Source of the DNA: an uncultured Oleiphilaceae bacterium
Lineage (GTDB): Bacteria > Pseudomonadota > Gammaproteobacteria > Pseudomonadales > Oleiphilaceae
Length of the DNA: 64,000 nt
Direction: 5' to 3'
NCBI GenBank assembly: GCA_913060665.1
Contig: CAJXUY010000002.1
Location: forward strand, 389,408-453,407
Made by a program: the position numbers and the translations under genes. How positions within the stretch are numbered: the first letter of the stretch is position 1; every line of letters starts with the position of its first letter. Below are positions 31,359 through 41,002 of the stretch, piece after piece. The notes below the pieces were generated by a model, which had not been told where the DNA came from, searched no databases, and was given only the letters and a program-made list of their open reading frames with translations.

Positions 31359-31376
31359 AGGGAGGTGTACGGAATG
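31353..31376 (+). repeat. Start-junction repeat, copy 3
   Basis: AATTGAAGGGAGGTGTACG then GAATG; one extra G and one A-to-G change relative to consensus. It includes the upstream stop and the start at 31374. Confidence 0.7.
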
Positions 31377-31592
31377 CTGTTATCTAAAGCAGGCCAAATA
31401 CAGCAAGGCGACACAATCCACTGCGAGTATAAAGGCAAAAAGCAGCAGTATGTAGCTGAAGAGGTTTTGGACGCTGGCACTAATCACGAAGAGATAATCA
31501 TTGATGTGAAGTCGAATAAGTACTTCATCACATCAATGGCAATAAATGGCTCTAGCTGGGCGAAAAATGTTGAAGTTTTACCAGCGAACTAA
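31374..31592 (+). CDS. Small hypothetical phage protein
   Basis: A 72-residue beta-rich protein (MLLSKAGQIQQGDTIHCEYKGKKQQYVAEEVL). It ends LPAN at the next junction repeat. Family unknown. Confidence 0.6.
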   Translation: MLLSKAGQIQQGDTIHCEYKGKKQQYVAEEVLDAGTNHEEIIIDVKSNKYFITSMAINGSSWAKNVEVLPAN

Positions 31593-31613
31593 TTGAAGGG
31601 AGTGTACGAAATG
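31591..31613 (+). repeat. Start-junction repeat, copy 4 (consensus)
   Basis: AATTGAAGGGAGTGTACG followed by AAATG. It overlaps the TAA of the preceding gene and the ATG at 31611. Confidence 0.75.
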
Positions 31614-31847
31614 ACAGGCGATGAAGTTCAAGACGAACTGATATTTGTTGGCTACACAAATGGCGCTCAAGTCTTATACGCCAACAAAGAGCAATATGGA
31701 GGGCAAGGAGCGTTCTTTAAAACATCAGAACATGAATGCTACATACCTTTATATATGTTGAAAAAGCACGTCCATAGGCTTGAGAGTCCGGCTTTTAATA
31801 TTAAATTAAAAGATATTGTTGAGGCCCAGAAAGCATTAACTAATTGA
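31611..31847 (+). CDS. Small hypothetical phage protein
   Basis: A 78-residue protein (MTGDEVQDELIFVGYTNGAQVLYANKEQYGGQG) with a helical end. It ends in LTN-stop within the next repeat. Family unknown. Confidence 0.6.
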   Translation: MTGDEVQDELIFVGYTNGAQVLYANKEQYGGQGAFFKTSEHECYIPLYMLKKHVHRLESPAFNIKLKDIVEAQKALTN

Positions 31848-31864
31848 AGGGATTGTACGAAATG
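31842..31864 (+). repeat. Start-junction repeat, copy 5
   Basis: AATTGAAGGGATTGTACG followed by AAATG; one base differs from consensus. The start codon is at 31862. Confidence 0.75.
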
Positions 31865-32356
31865 AAAACTGAGATACCTGAATTCTTAATTGAAATGTCC
31901 AAGCAGATGAGTGAACAGCCAAATCGCTGCACGGCGCATCCATTCTGGCAGGTTAGATGCAAGCGGTACGAGGTAACCGAACAAGGTTATAACGAGCACC
32001 ATTGGATACTACAAAGCGAGGATGGTGAATTTTTCAGAAGCGATAGTGATGAAAGCGTAAACGATGTATTGCTTGAGCGTTACCCTGAATTTTGCGCGAA
32101 ATGGGAAAAGGATGAAGAGGAAAGCTTCTCAGATATGTTTGATTCTGACTATCATGAGCTTCCGCCCGAAGTTACCAAGCTGCACGTTCAGGAAGTTGAG
32201 CAGGTAGTAAGCACACATCTAACAGAACATGACGCTAACTGGTTTATCAAGAGAAAGCAACATGACTACCCAAAGCTCTACACATATGTTGAAAGCGCTT
32301 ATTGGTCACCTCAAGTGCGACAGCTTCAAGACTGGATCATATCTTTAACTGAATAA
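31862..32356 (+). CDS. Hypothetical phage protein
   Basis: A 164-residue acidic protein with CTAHPFWQVRCKRYEVTEQGYNEHHWIL and a long helical end (EVTKLHVQEVEQVVSTHLTEHDANWFI). Conserved aromatic residues suggest a folded domain, but I do not recognise it. Confidence 0.65.
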   Translation: MKTEIPEFLIEMSKQMSEQPNRCTAHPFWQVRCKRYEVTEQGYNEHHWILQSEDGEFFRSDSDESVNDVLLERYPEFCAKWEKDEEESFSDMFDSDYHELPPEVTKLHVQEVEQVVSTHLTEHDANWFIKRKQHDYPKLYTYVESAYWSPQVRQLQDWIISLTE

Positions 32357-32368
32357 AGCGAAGAAACT

Positions 32369-32410
32369 AATTGAACGATTAAGCACAAAAAGAAAAGAGT
32401 GTACGAAATG
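32369..32410 (+). repeat. Start-junction repeat, copy 6, split
   Basis: The AATTGAA core (from 32369) and the GTGTACGAAATG end (32399-32410) are both present but separated by about twenty A-rich bases. This shows two separable halves. Confidence 0.55.
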
Positions 32411-32608
32411 AAAGAGCAAACAAGAGCATGGCTTAGAGCGCTCGCAGAAGTGAAAAATAACTCCAAAGCCAAAGAGATACTTGGCTACATTAAAGATCTC
32501 GAGAGCAAGAATGAAGAACTCAAATCGCTTTATCTCTACACGAAAAGCAACGGAAAGCTAGAGCTGGAAATTGATGATCGAAATGCGGTAAGGCTGACTT
32601 CAATATGA
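32408..32608 (+). CDS. Small helical phage protein
   Basis: A 66-residue protein (MKEQTRAWLRALAEVKNNSKAKEILGYIKDLESKNEELKSL), mostly helical with coiled-coil character. It overlaps the next gene by four bases. Confidence 0.6.
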   Translation: MKEQTRAWLRALAEVKNNSKAKEILGYIKDLESKNEELKSLYLYTKSNGKLELEIDDRNAVRLTSI

Positions 32609-32847
32609 GTAGCGACTTCAACATAAACAGAGAGCAAGCAGAGTTGGCGGGCGCGTGCGTTACTTCCAGCTTCCTCGATGACAAAGAGTACGGAATGACC
32701 TTTCCAAGCTACCCATACAATCGCGATGTGGGTCTGACTGACGATTATAAAGAAATCCTGCTTAGCTGCTCGGGTGAGTTTAGAAACTGGCTCACGCAAT
32801 GGCTGAAAGACAACAATATTGAATATACGGTTTGCCCGGAGGAATGA
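32605..32847 (+). CDS. Small hypothetical phage protein
   Basis: An 80-residue acidic protein (MSSDFNINREQAELAGACVTSSFLDDKEYGMTFPSYPYN). Coupled to both neighbours by short overlaps. Family unknown. Confidence 0.6.
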   Translation: MSSDFNINREQAELAGACVTSSFLDDKEYGMTFPSYPYNRDVGLTDDYKEILLSCSGEFRNWLTQWLKDNNIEYTVCPEE

Positions 32848-33356
32848 TGAAGAAGCGTAGAAAGCAGCACAATCCAGATAAGCGAGCTCAGCGTTTCTTC
32901 AATAACGTGCGGCTTTGGTCTTGGGAGTCGATGAGGGATGAGGCCGAAGATATCCGCATAGCTCACGGAGAAGCAAAAGTCGGCATGGTGTGGCGCGGAC
33001 TAAATCAACAACAGGTAACCGACCTCGCCAATAAAAATAATCATTGGGCGATATGTTGTCGAGCACTCTGCAAAGCAGGCGATGATGAGTGGGTTGAAAC
33101 CTCAATTCGATCAGGAAAGAACTTAAAGGTTAACGACTTTGCTGAGATATACGACCAAATGCGAGCGGAAGTGATGGCCTCAGTTCAGGAGCGCCATGTT
33201 TATGATTGCGGCTGGATTGTACAGAGCTTTAACCAGATAGACCGAACAGACAGCAGCTTTGAATTAAAGTACCTGGGCGAAGCAACTTATGAGCGCAGGA
33301 TGCAATGGCTAGACGCTATTACAAAAGAGTCATCAGAAGAACAACGAGCAGCATAA
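32847..33356 (+). CDS. Hypothetical phage protein
   Basis: A 169-residue basic protein (MKKRRKQHNPDKRAQRFFNNVRLWSWES). GGAGG lies five bases before the ATG at 32847-32849; ATGATG leaves two possible starts. It contains FAEIYDQMRAEVMASVQERHVYDCGWIVQSF. It is the last gene before the excisionase. Family not recognised. Confidence 0.65.
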   Translation: MKKRRKQHNPDKRAQRFFNNVRLWSWESMRDEAEDIRIAHGEAKVGMVWRGLNQQQVTDLANKNNHWAICCRALCKAGDDEWVETSIRSGKNLKVNDFAEIYDQMRAEVMASVQERHVYDCGWIVQSFNQIDRTDSSFELKYLGEATYERRMQWLDAITKESSEEQRAA

Positions 33357-33389
33357 ATTTACTAAATGAATTCGTTAAAGGGTGGCAGT

Positions 33390-33764
33390 ATGGGCGCAAT
33401 AGGAATTGATGATTACTTTAAAAGTATCAGCTTTGCCCCTGTGTTTTGGCTACCAAAAGCTGAGTTTTCAAAACGTTTCGGGATATCGATACCGGCCATT
33501 GATGGAAAAATTAGAGATGGCAAATGGAAATTAGGCGAGGTTATCATGCGTGACCCGGACGGAAAAACGCATATATCAGTAATCGGCTATCAAAAATGGG
33601 TGGAATCAGAATGGCGCAAAGTAGAAGAAAGCGAGGAAGCGTTACAGCAAGACGCGGCAAACTCATGTTATTTATCTACTGGCACGACCCAGAGCAAGGA
33701 GCGCTCAAGCCCTATCGCTGGAGCATCCAGACACGTGAAGAGGAAACTGAAAGCAATCGACTAG
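33390..33764 (+). CDS. Excisionase-like protein
   Basis: From the ATG at 33390 the 124-residue protein has FWLPKAEFSKRFGISIPAIDGKIRDGKWKLGEVIMRDPDGKTHISVIGYQKWVES, the winged-helix pattern of phage Xis proteins. The last 51 codons overlap the integrase gene in another frame. It should direct Int toward excision. Confidence 0.78.
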   Translation: MGAIGIDDYFKSISFAPVFWLPKAEFSKRFGISIPAIDGKIRDGKWKLGEVIMRDPDGKTHISVIGYQKWVESEWRKVEESEEALQQDAANSCYLSTGTTQSKERSSPIAGASRHVKRKLKAID

Positions 33765-35086
33765 CATTAGAAAAGAGGCTGGATAACCTCAACTCAAAGA
33801 TCGAAGCTGATGCTTTTTATCCGTGCCGCGAATTTCCAGACCATAAAATAGCTCAGTATTGCCGCTGCCCTTCATGCCTATCAGTATCCCCTCTCTCTCA
33901 GGCATACATTGCACCTAGAACACTCAAAGAACTATTCGTTCAATACAAAGTATTTGAAGAAGCCAGAGCAAATGGGGATCAGAGAATAATTGAGAAAAGC
34001 ACGTTAGTTAATAAGTTGATGCTAATGCGCCAGCTCGAAAAAAACTTTGATTTCATGGATAAGGAAGACGGATCTATCTATGAGTATGCGCCACTAACCG
34101 ACTACGCAATTCGAGAGTTAACTCCTGAAGCGGTTAAAGACTGGCTGCTAGCATTTCAAAATAGGCAAGAGCTTGTAAAGGATGGCGGGGAACCAAACCG
34201 AACCAAGTACCTTAAAAACCTACAATCTGTTATTGAGCAATCACTGGAATACGGGCGACTAAAGCGCTACTGGAAAGATCACCCTCTACTGGATTACAAA
34301 GGCGTATTAATTCAGGCGAGCAAGGAAGAGCGTAACAGACAAATGAATAGTCTGATGTTTAAGCCATTCTCCCTGATTGAGCGCGACAACATTCTTGAAT
34401 GGCTGAAAAACTATTACTTGCAATGCCCTGAGAAGACATATAACGGGAAAGAGAAGCTACGCCGGTTCTTCATCTATCACTACTGCGTGATTGGGTTTAA
34501 TACCGGTTTGCGATCACCTAGCGAAATGACAGCTCTAGCCTGGGATAACATTGACTACAAAAACAGGTCTATCCATGTTTGCCAGAGTCGAGAGGCTTCT
34601 GGTCGTATTGATGACCAGATCATCAGAGATTACACAAAAACAATCAGGCATAGACATGTACCTATCAATCAGATGGTTTTGGATAGCCTTCGTGCACTCG
34701 AAGAGCATCGACAAGAAGACCAGCCTTGGCTTTTTTGGAATCCAAGAGCCAGCAAAGACAACCCTTTTATTTTATCTAATGGGTGGGCCCCATTGACCGG
34801 CGAAAAGAGAATTAGATATTCGTTCGATAAGTGCCTGGATAAATTGAAAGTAAAAGGTAACGGACAGCAAGGTCAATATAGGATGCGACACACATTCACC
34901 ACGCTAATGCTCGATCATACAAACTTCAGTGATGCTAAAGTTGCAGCATTAATCGGTGATAACGTAGAAACAATGAAAAGGCATTATGCTGGCTTTTGTG
35001 AGAATAGATGGAGAAACGAAGACGACATCAATCAGATGGATGCTATGAACAATAAGAAGAATAGGCGGTTAAAAGTGGTTAAATAG
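33611..35086 (+). CDS. int: Prophage integrase, tyrosine recombinase
   Basis: The protein (491 residues from the ATG at 33611) begins with an Arm DNA-binding domain (RKRGSVTARRGKLMLFIYWHDP). A Cys-rich insert follows (CREF...CRCPSCLSV), then a core-binding domain and a catalytic domain with FNTGLRSPSEM, YRMRHTFTTLMLDHT and KRHYAGF carrying the Arg, His/Arg and Tyr residues. It lies 70 bases from the tRNA-Pro att site, so it is the integrase for this prophage. The four Cys suggest a small zinc-binding insert. Confidence 0.93.
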   Translation: MAQSRRKRGSVTARRGKLMLFIYWHDPEQGALKPYRWSIQTREEETESNRLALEKRLDNLNSKIEADAFYPCREFPDHKIAQYCRCPSCLSVSPLSQAYIAPRTLKELFVQYKVFEEARANGDQRIIEKSTLVNKLMLMRQLEKNFDFMDKEDGSIYEYAPLTDYAIRELTPEAVKDWLLAFQNRQELVKDGGEPNRTKYLKNLQSVIEQSLEYGRLKRYWKDHPLLDYKGVLIQASKEERNRQMNSLMFKPFSLIERDNILEWLKNYYLQCPEKTYNGKEKLRRFFIYHYCVIGFNTGLRSPSEMTALAWDNIDYKNRSIHVCQSREASGRIDDQIIRDYTKTIRHRHVPINQMVLDSLRALEEHRQEDQPWLFWNPRASKDNPFILSNGWAPLTGEKRIRYSFDKCLDKLKVKGNGQQGQYRMRHTFTTLMLDHTNFSDAKVAALIGDNVETMKRHYAGFCENRWRNEDDINQMDAMNNKKNRRLKVVK

Positions 35087-35092
35087 CTGTAA

Positions 35093-35112
35093 TTGATTCC
35101 AATTTGATTCCA
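35093..35112 (+). repeat. Direct repeats near attR, possible Int arm sites
   Basis: TTGATTCCA occurs at 35093-35101 and 35104-35112, eleven bases apart (one helical turn), between int and the tRNA. Such spaced repeats often bind the integrase arm domain. Confidence 0.45.
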
Positions 35113-35154
35113 GTTTATGCTTTACAATATAACACACTGAAAACATTAGATAAA

Positions 35155-35232
<78 letters not shown>

Positions 35233-35336
35233 ACACTAGCTTGCTTAAGGCAAAAATAGTGTTCCTTAAGCGGGTGAGGATAATACCCTAACTCTTTAGA
35301 TAAATAAAGATATCTGTCATTAATCTATAAGAATTA

Positions 35337-35361
35337 AAAACGCCCGCATTAGCGAGCGTTT
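35337..35361 (-). terminator. Terminator after the MerR-type gene
   Basis: AAACGC-type arms (AAACGCCCGC and GCGAGCGTTT) with loop ATTA, followed on the minus strand by a T-rich tail. It separates the ihfA-merR unit from tRNA-Pro. Confidence 0.7.
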
Positions 35362-35383
35362 GATTTATAGCCAGCAAGATATT

Positions 35384-35740
35384 CTAGCTATTAAGAACGA
35401 CCAAAACCTCTTCTAATTCAGCGATCATCTGATGAATTATCTGATGATACTGCGTAGAATCTTCTACGCTATCTTCATTAGTGAGCTTTTGTTTCGCTCC
35501 CCCGATGGTATAACCTTGGTCATAAAGCAAGCTTCGGATCTGACGGATGGTTAACACATCTTGTCGCTGATAGTAACGTCTATTACCGCGTCTCTTAACA
35601 GGCGACAGTTGAGGGAATTCTTGCTCCCAATAACGTAAAACGTGCGCTTTTACGCTACATAAATCACTGACTTCACCAATAGTGAAGTAGCGTTTGCCCG
35701 GTATAGGGGGCAGCTCGTCGTTATGACTGGGTTCCAGCAT
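35384..35740 (-). CDS. MerR-family regulator linked to ihfA
   Basis: The 118-residue protein has a MerR winged helix ([48 protein letters not shown]) and a short helical end. A MerR-type gene after ihfA and before tRNA-Pro is a fixed arrangement in Pseudomonas-like gammaproteobacteria. Its targets are not known. It overlaps ihfA by 20 bases. Confidence 0.9.
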   Translation of the reverse strand: MLEPSHNDELPPIPGKRYFTIGEVSDLCSVKAHVLRYWEQEFPQLSPVKRRGNRRYYQRQDVLTIRQIRSLLYDQGYTIGGAKQKLTNEDSVEDSTQYHQIIHQMIAELEEVLVVLNS

Positions 35741-36023
35741 ATGCTTCTACTTTTGCTTTTAACTTCTGTCCAGGACGAAAGGTAACTACCCTACGAGCAG
35801 TTATCGGTATCTCTTCGCCCGTTTTAGGGTTTCGGCCAGGCCTCTGTTTTTTGTCTCGAAGATCAAAGTTGCCGAATCCGGAAAGCTTTACCTGCTCATT
35901 ATGACCAAGAGAGGACCTGACTTCGTCAAAAAATGACTCAACCATCTCCTTTGCTTCCCTTTTATTCAAGCCTACTTCTTCATAGAGGCGCTCAGCCATA
36001 TCAGCCTTTGTTAAAGCCCCCAT
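35721..36023 (-). CDS. ihfA: Integration host factor alpha subunit
   Basis: The 100-residue protein is a DNABII member: [80 protein letters not shown]. The [10 protein letters not shown] arm bends DNA. IHF assists replication, transcription and lambda-type integration. It lies directly after pheT. Confidence 0.97.
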   Translation of the reverse strand: MGALTKADMAERLYEEVGLNKREAKEMVESFFDEVRSSLGHNEQVKLSGFGNFDLRDKKQRPGRNPKTGEEIPITARRVVTFRPGQKLKAKVEAYAGTQS

Positions 36024-36027
36024 ACAT

Positions 36028-38400
36028 TCAACTCCTTAGTATTGCACCAAATCGGTCTTTTAATACGTCAATTATATCGTTGAAAGTTTGAGTAATTTCA
36101 TCATCATTAAGTGTTCTTTCAACATGTTGCCAGGTTACTCCGATGGCTAAGCTCTTCATGCCTGGCTCAACACCCTGCCCCTGATAAACATCAAACACCT
36201 TCAAATCAATCAGAAAATCACCTGCCTTTTCAATGATTGCAGTTCTAACATCGTTAAACTGTATATCCTTATTAACAATGATAGCTAAATCTCTGCGAAC
36301 TTCCGGAAATTTCGAAAATTCTTTACATTGCGGCACGTTACCTTTAACGATTTGATTTAAGCATAGCTCAAATAAATAAACCGAGCCATTTAAATTGAGC
36401 GATTTATGTATTTCTGGGTGCAAAGCGCCTAAATACCCAATTATTTCACCATTTTTAACAATTTCAGCAGTTTGGCCAGGGTGCAGAGCAGGCAAACTGC
36501 TTTTTCTGAACTCAAAACCAGTGCCTAAACGAGCAAAAAGCGACTCCAAGTCTGCTTTAACATCAAAAAAATCAATTGAATCACTTCCTCCCGTCCAGTT
36601 TTCTGGGAGTCGACTTCCACTCACAACCCCCGCCAGCATAGGCGACTGGTCAATATCATCACCTTTTTTAACGAACCGCAGCCCTGTTTCAAATAATCGA
36701 ACTCGGTCTTGTTGACGGTTTTGGTTATATACCAATGCCTTGAGCAGCCCTGTCCATAATGACGTTCGCATAACAGAAAGATCAGCAGAAATGGGGTTGG
36801 CGAGAGCGATCCCTTCATTTTCAGGATCAAGTTTTTGTTGAAGCTCAGGGTCAACAAAGCTATACGTAATAGCCTCTTGGTAGCCTAATGTTACCAAATG
36901 GTTTTGAATATCTGCGATGGGCGTTATAGACTCGTCACTAGGCTTTAGAACCAAGCTTCCCACAGGCGTTGTTACCGGCAAATTATTATAACCGTAAATC
37001 CGCCCAACCTCTTCGATCAGGTCTGCTTCAATTGAGATATCAAAGCGATAAGAGGGAACTTTAATTAACCAACCGTCTTTGGTTAACTTTTCGATCAACA
37101 ATCCTAACCGAGTCAGTATCTCTTCAATTTCGGTTTTCTCTACCTTCAGTCCCAAAAGCGATTCAACTCGGGCGTACCTAAGCTCAACCAACTCTCTCGA
37201 TGGCAAATCGGCAGTAGAAACCTTCTCTGAAACAGGGCCCGCATCGCCGCCTACAATACCGAGCAACAACTCTGTTGCCCTCTCAATCATTTCGCTTTGG
37301 AGTTTATAATCAACGCCACGCTCAAAACGATGAGAAGAATCAGTATGTAAACCGTAAGACCTAGCCTTTCCTGCAATACTGACAGGCTCAAAGAACGCAC
37401 ATTCCAGGAATATGTCTGTAGTATTATCACTAACCGCTGATGACTCCCCTCCCATTACGCCGGCAATAGCTAATGCTCTCGTTTCATCAGCAATAACCAA
37501 GGTATTTGAGCGCAATTCGACTTCCTGTCCATCTAACAGGGTGATTTTTTCATTATCAGTCGCCATTCTTACATTGATTGAACCTGATAGTTTATCAAGA
37601 TCAAATGCATGCATTGGCTGGCCGAATTCAAGCAGTATGTAATTGGTAACATCGACAACCGGGTCAATAGATCTCAAACCGCTTCGTCTGAGCTTCTCTT
37701 TCATCCACAGTGGTGTTTCTGCATTAACATTAACACCCCTGATAACACGCCCGATATATCTAGGACAGCAAGCAGGCACATCAACATTGATAGCAAAGGT
37801 ATCCTTAATACTCGGGACAACAGCATTTATTTTAGGCTGAGTCACCAACACCTTGTTTAAAACACCGACTTCACGAGCTAAACCAGCTATAGATAAACAA
37901 TCACTTCTGTTTGGCGTTAAATCAACTTCAATCATTCGGTCATTCAGGTTCATGCATTCTCTGAAATCTTGACCGACCAATACATCCGCAGGTAACTCCA
38001 TTAAGCCATCTGACGATTCAGACATACCCAATTCAGCTTCTGCACAAAGCATACCTTGAGACTCAACCCCTCTCAGTTTTGCTTTTTTAATTTTGAAATT
38101 ACCAGGCAGAACGGCTCCTATGGTAGCAAAAGGAACTTTTAATCCAGCTCTAACATTAGGCGCACCACAAACAACCTGAAACGTTTCATCGCCTGCGCTC
38201 ACCTGACAAACACTCAACTTGTCAGCGTCTGGGTGCTTTTCAGTAGATAATACCTCACCAACCACAACACCCACAAACTCACCAGCAACCAACTCCACAC
38301 CATCAACTTCCAAACCAGCCATGGTAATCTGTGAAACCAAGTCTTCTGTATTGATATCGGGGTTAACCCACTCCCTAAGCCACTGTTCGCTGAATTTCAT
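36028..38400 (-). CDS. pheT: Phenylalanine-tRNA ligase beta subunit
   Basis: The 790-residue protein has the OB-type tRNA-binding domain ([15 protein letters not shown]), B3/B4 and B5 domains, and a C-terminal anticodon-binding domain ([30 protein letters not shown]). With PheS it charges tRNA-Phe. The length is normal. It is 208 bases from pheS, and this gap holds no gene I can support. Confidence 0.97.
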   Translation of the reverse strand: MKFSEQWLREWVNPDINTEDLVSQITMAGLEVDGVELVAGEFVGVVVGEVLSTEKHPDADKLSVCQVSAGDETFQVVCGAPNVRAGLKVPFATIGAVLPGNFKIKKAKLRGVESQGMLCAEAELGMSESSDGLMELPADVLVGQDFRECMNLNDRMIEVDLTPNRSDCLSIAGLAREVGVLNKVLVTQPKINAVVPSIKDTFAINVDVPACCPRYIGRVIRGVNVNAETPLWMKEKLRRSGLRSIDPVVDVTNYILLEFGQPMHAFDLDKLSGSINVRMATDNEKITLLDGQEVELRSNTLVIADETRALAIAGVMGGESSAVSDNTTDIFLECAFFEPVSIAGKARSYGLHTDSSHRFERGVDYKLQSEMIERATELLLGIVGGDAGPVSEKVSTADLPSRELVELRYARVESLLGLKVEKTEIEEILTRLGLLIEKLTKDGWLIKVPSYRFDISIEADLIEEVGRIYGYNNLPVTTPVGSLVLKPSDESITPIADIQNHLVTLGYQEAITYSFVDPELQQKLDPENEGIALANPISADLSVMRTSLWTGLLKALVYNQNRQQDRVRLFETGLRFVKKGDDIDQSPMLAGVVSGSRLPENWTGGSDSIDFFDVKADLESLFARLGTGFEFRKSSLPALHPGQTAEIVKNGEIIGYLGALHPEIHKSLNLNGSVYLFELCLNQIVKGNVPQCKEFSKFPEVRRDLAIIVNKDIQFNDVRTAIIEKAGDFLIDLKVFDVYQGQGVEPGMKSLAIGVTWQHVERTLNDDEITQTFNDIIDVLKDRFGAILRS

Positions 38401-38608
38401 TATCTTCTCACTAATTGGGTATTGTATCGAAAAGGTTACTCGCCAGATCTAAATGCGACAAATTACTCAGTGTTCCTTTCCGGCATATCCGCACACGCGA
38501 TGATGCAGAGACTACAAAAACATTAATAATAACTTTATATAACTATCTAAAATCACGATGGGAAGCATCAATAGCGCTGCCCCCACTTACGTTAGTATGC
38601 GTACAAGG

Positions 38609-39607
<999 letters not shown>

Positions 39608-39627
39608 CTAACCTTCTCCAAAACAAA

Positions 39628-39657
39628 AATAGGGGAAGAGCTGCCTCTTCCCCTATT
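39628..39657 (-). terminator. Intrinsic terminator or attenuator before pheS
   Basis: Perfect 13-base arms (AATAGGGGAAGAG and its complement) with loop CTGC, followed on the minus strand by TTTTTGTTTT. It stands between rplT and pheS. No Phe-rich leader peptide is visible, unlike E. coli pheM. Confidence 0.88.
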
Positions 39658-39749
39658 GTTTGACCACATCAACTTAGCAGTACTGATAAATAAAGTCGTA
39701 CTAATAAATTGTTGCTTCTTGCATACTTCCTACAATTGAGAATATCGGC

Positions 39750-40106
39750 TTAAGCAAGCGCTGCTTTCGCGGTTTCTACAACTGCTGCAAATGCATTCTT
39801 TTCATTCATCGCCAAGTCAGCTAGGACTTTACGATCAATTTCAACATTTGCTTTTTTCAGTCCTGCAATCAAACGGCTGTAAGATAAACCATTGATACGA
39901 GCTCCAGCATTAATACGTGCGATCCATAGAGCACGGAACTGACGCTTACGCTGACGACGGTCACGGTAAGCATATTGACCTGCTTTAATAACCGCCTGTT
40001 TAGCTACTCTAAATACTCGACTACGAGCTCCATAGTAACCTTTAGCTTGCTTTAGAACTTTTTTGTGACGACGACGTGCGACGACACCACGTTTTACGCG
40101 AGGCAT
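39750..40106 (-). CDS. rplT: 50S ribosomal protein L20
   Basis: The 118-residue protein has the L20 sequence [63 protein letters not shown]20 is needed early in 50S assembly and represses its own operon in other bacteria. Confidence 0.98.
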   Translation of the reverse strand: MPRVKRGVVARRRHKKVLKQAKGYYGARSRVFRVAKQAVIKAGQYAYRDRRQRKRQFRALWIARINAGARINGLSYSRLIAGLKKANVEIDRKVLADLAMNEKNAFAAVVETAKAALA

Positions 40107-40144
40107 ATTACAATCCTTCTATCTAATCTTTAATAAGGCGATTA

Positions 40145-40333
40145 TTAAGCTAACATACGGGTGATTAATGGAACGTCACTCGCTGCTACTTGCTTACAAC
40201 CACGTAACTGACGCTTACGCTTAGTACTTTTCTTAGTCAGTATGTGGCTGGTGAAGGATTGCTTGTGCTTATATCCGCTAGCTGTTTTTTTAAAGCGCTT
40301 TGCTGCCCCGCGCTTGGTTTTCATTTTTGGCAT
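40145..40333 (-). CDS. rpmI: 50S ribosomal protein L35
   Basis: From the ATG at 40333 the 62-residue protein reads [20 protein letters not shown], the standard L35 start; the longer open frame upstream is not conserved. It lies between infC and rplT as usual. Confidence 0.97.
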   Translation of the reverse strand: MPKMKTKRGAAKRFKKTASGYKHKQSFTSHILTKKSTKRKRQLRGCKQVAASDVPLITRMLA

Positions 40334-40460
40334 AATACATAACTCCGCATTCGTTAATAAAAGGAGCAACTCAGATAATAGAAAACACCTCCAAATACAT
40401 ATTAAAATTTCAATTAACTAAAACTTTAATACTCTTCAGAGAGTTCTATTAACGTCAACG

Positions 40461-40997
40461 TTACTTTTTCTTTTTCGGGGCGATTACCATCATCATCTGC
40501 CGACCTTCCATCTTCGGCCTTTGTTCAACAGCACCATACTCTTCCAAATCAGCTTCGATTCGGTTAAGCAGCTGCATGCCAATCTCCTGATGTGCCATCT
40601 CGCGACCTCGGTAACGAATCGTCACCTTGGCTTTATCCCCGGCTTCAAGGAAACGTATCAGGTTGCGCAGTTTTACCTGATAATCCCCTTCTTCCGTCCC
40701 TGGTCTTAATTTAATTTCTTTAACCTGGGTCTGTTTTTGCTTCTTGCGCTGTGCCGCTTTCTGCTTTTTCTCTTCAAAAACCTTTTTACCGAAGTCCATA
40801 ATCTTACAGACTATCGGGTCAGAGTCGGCTATTTGCACCAAGTCGAGACTGGCTTTCTGAGCCAATTCTAAGGCTTCTTCAATCGCTACGACCCCAACTT
40901 GGTCACCGTCCGCCCCTATAAGGCGACACTCTGTAGCTGTAATATTTTGGTTAATTGGAGCTTTTTTTGCTCGGCTACCCTGACTATTACGCTTAAT
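40461..40997 (-). CDS. infC: Translation initiation factor IF-3
   Basis: The family N-terminus ([47 protein letters not shown]) lies upstream of the first ATG, so the gene must start at a rare codon. ATT at 40995-40997, preceded by GGAG at eight bases, gives 178 residues and is the classic infC start; ATA at 41001-41003 is the alternative. IF-3 checks start codons and represses its own AUU start. It follows thrS without a gap. Confidence 0.93.
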   Translation of the reverse strand: MKRNSQGSRAKKAPINQNITATECRLIGADGDQVGVVAIEEALELAQKASLDLVQIADSDPIVCKIMDFGKKVFEEKKQKAAQRKKQKQTQVKEIKLRPGTEEGDYQVKLRNLIRFLEAGDKAKVTIRYRGREMAHQEIGMQLLNRIEADLEEYGAVEQRPKMEGRQMMMVIAPKKKK

Positions 40998-41002
40998 TGT
41001 TA

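Noticed and set aside
29313..32410. Regularly repeated short sequences that might suggest a CRISPR array
   Set aside because: The units between the repeats are protein-coding and of very different length, the repeats are not palindromic, and no cas genes are present.
39661..39749. pheM-like leader peptide before pheS
   Set aside because: The only short frame (MQEATIY) has no Phe codons.
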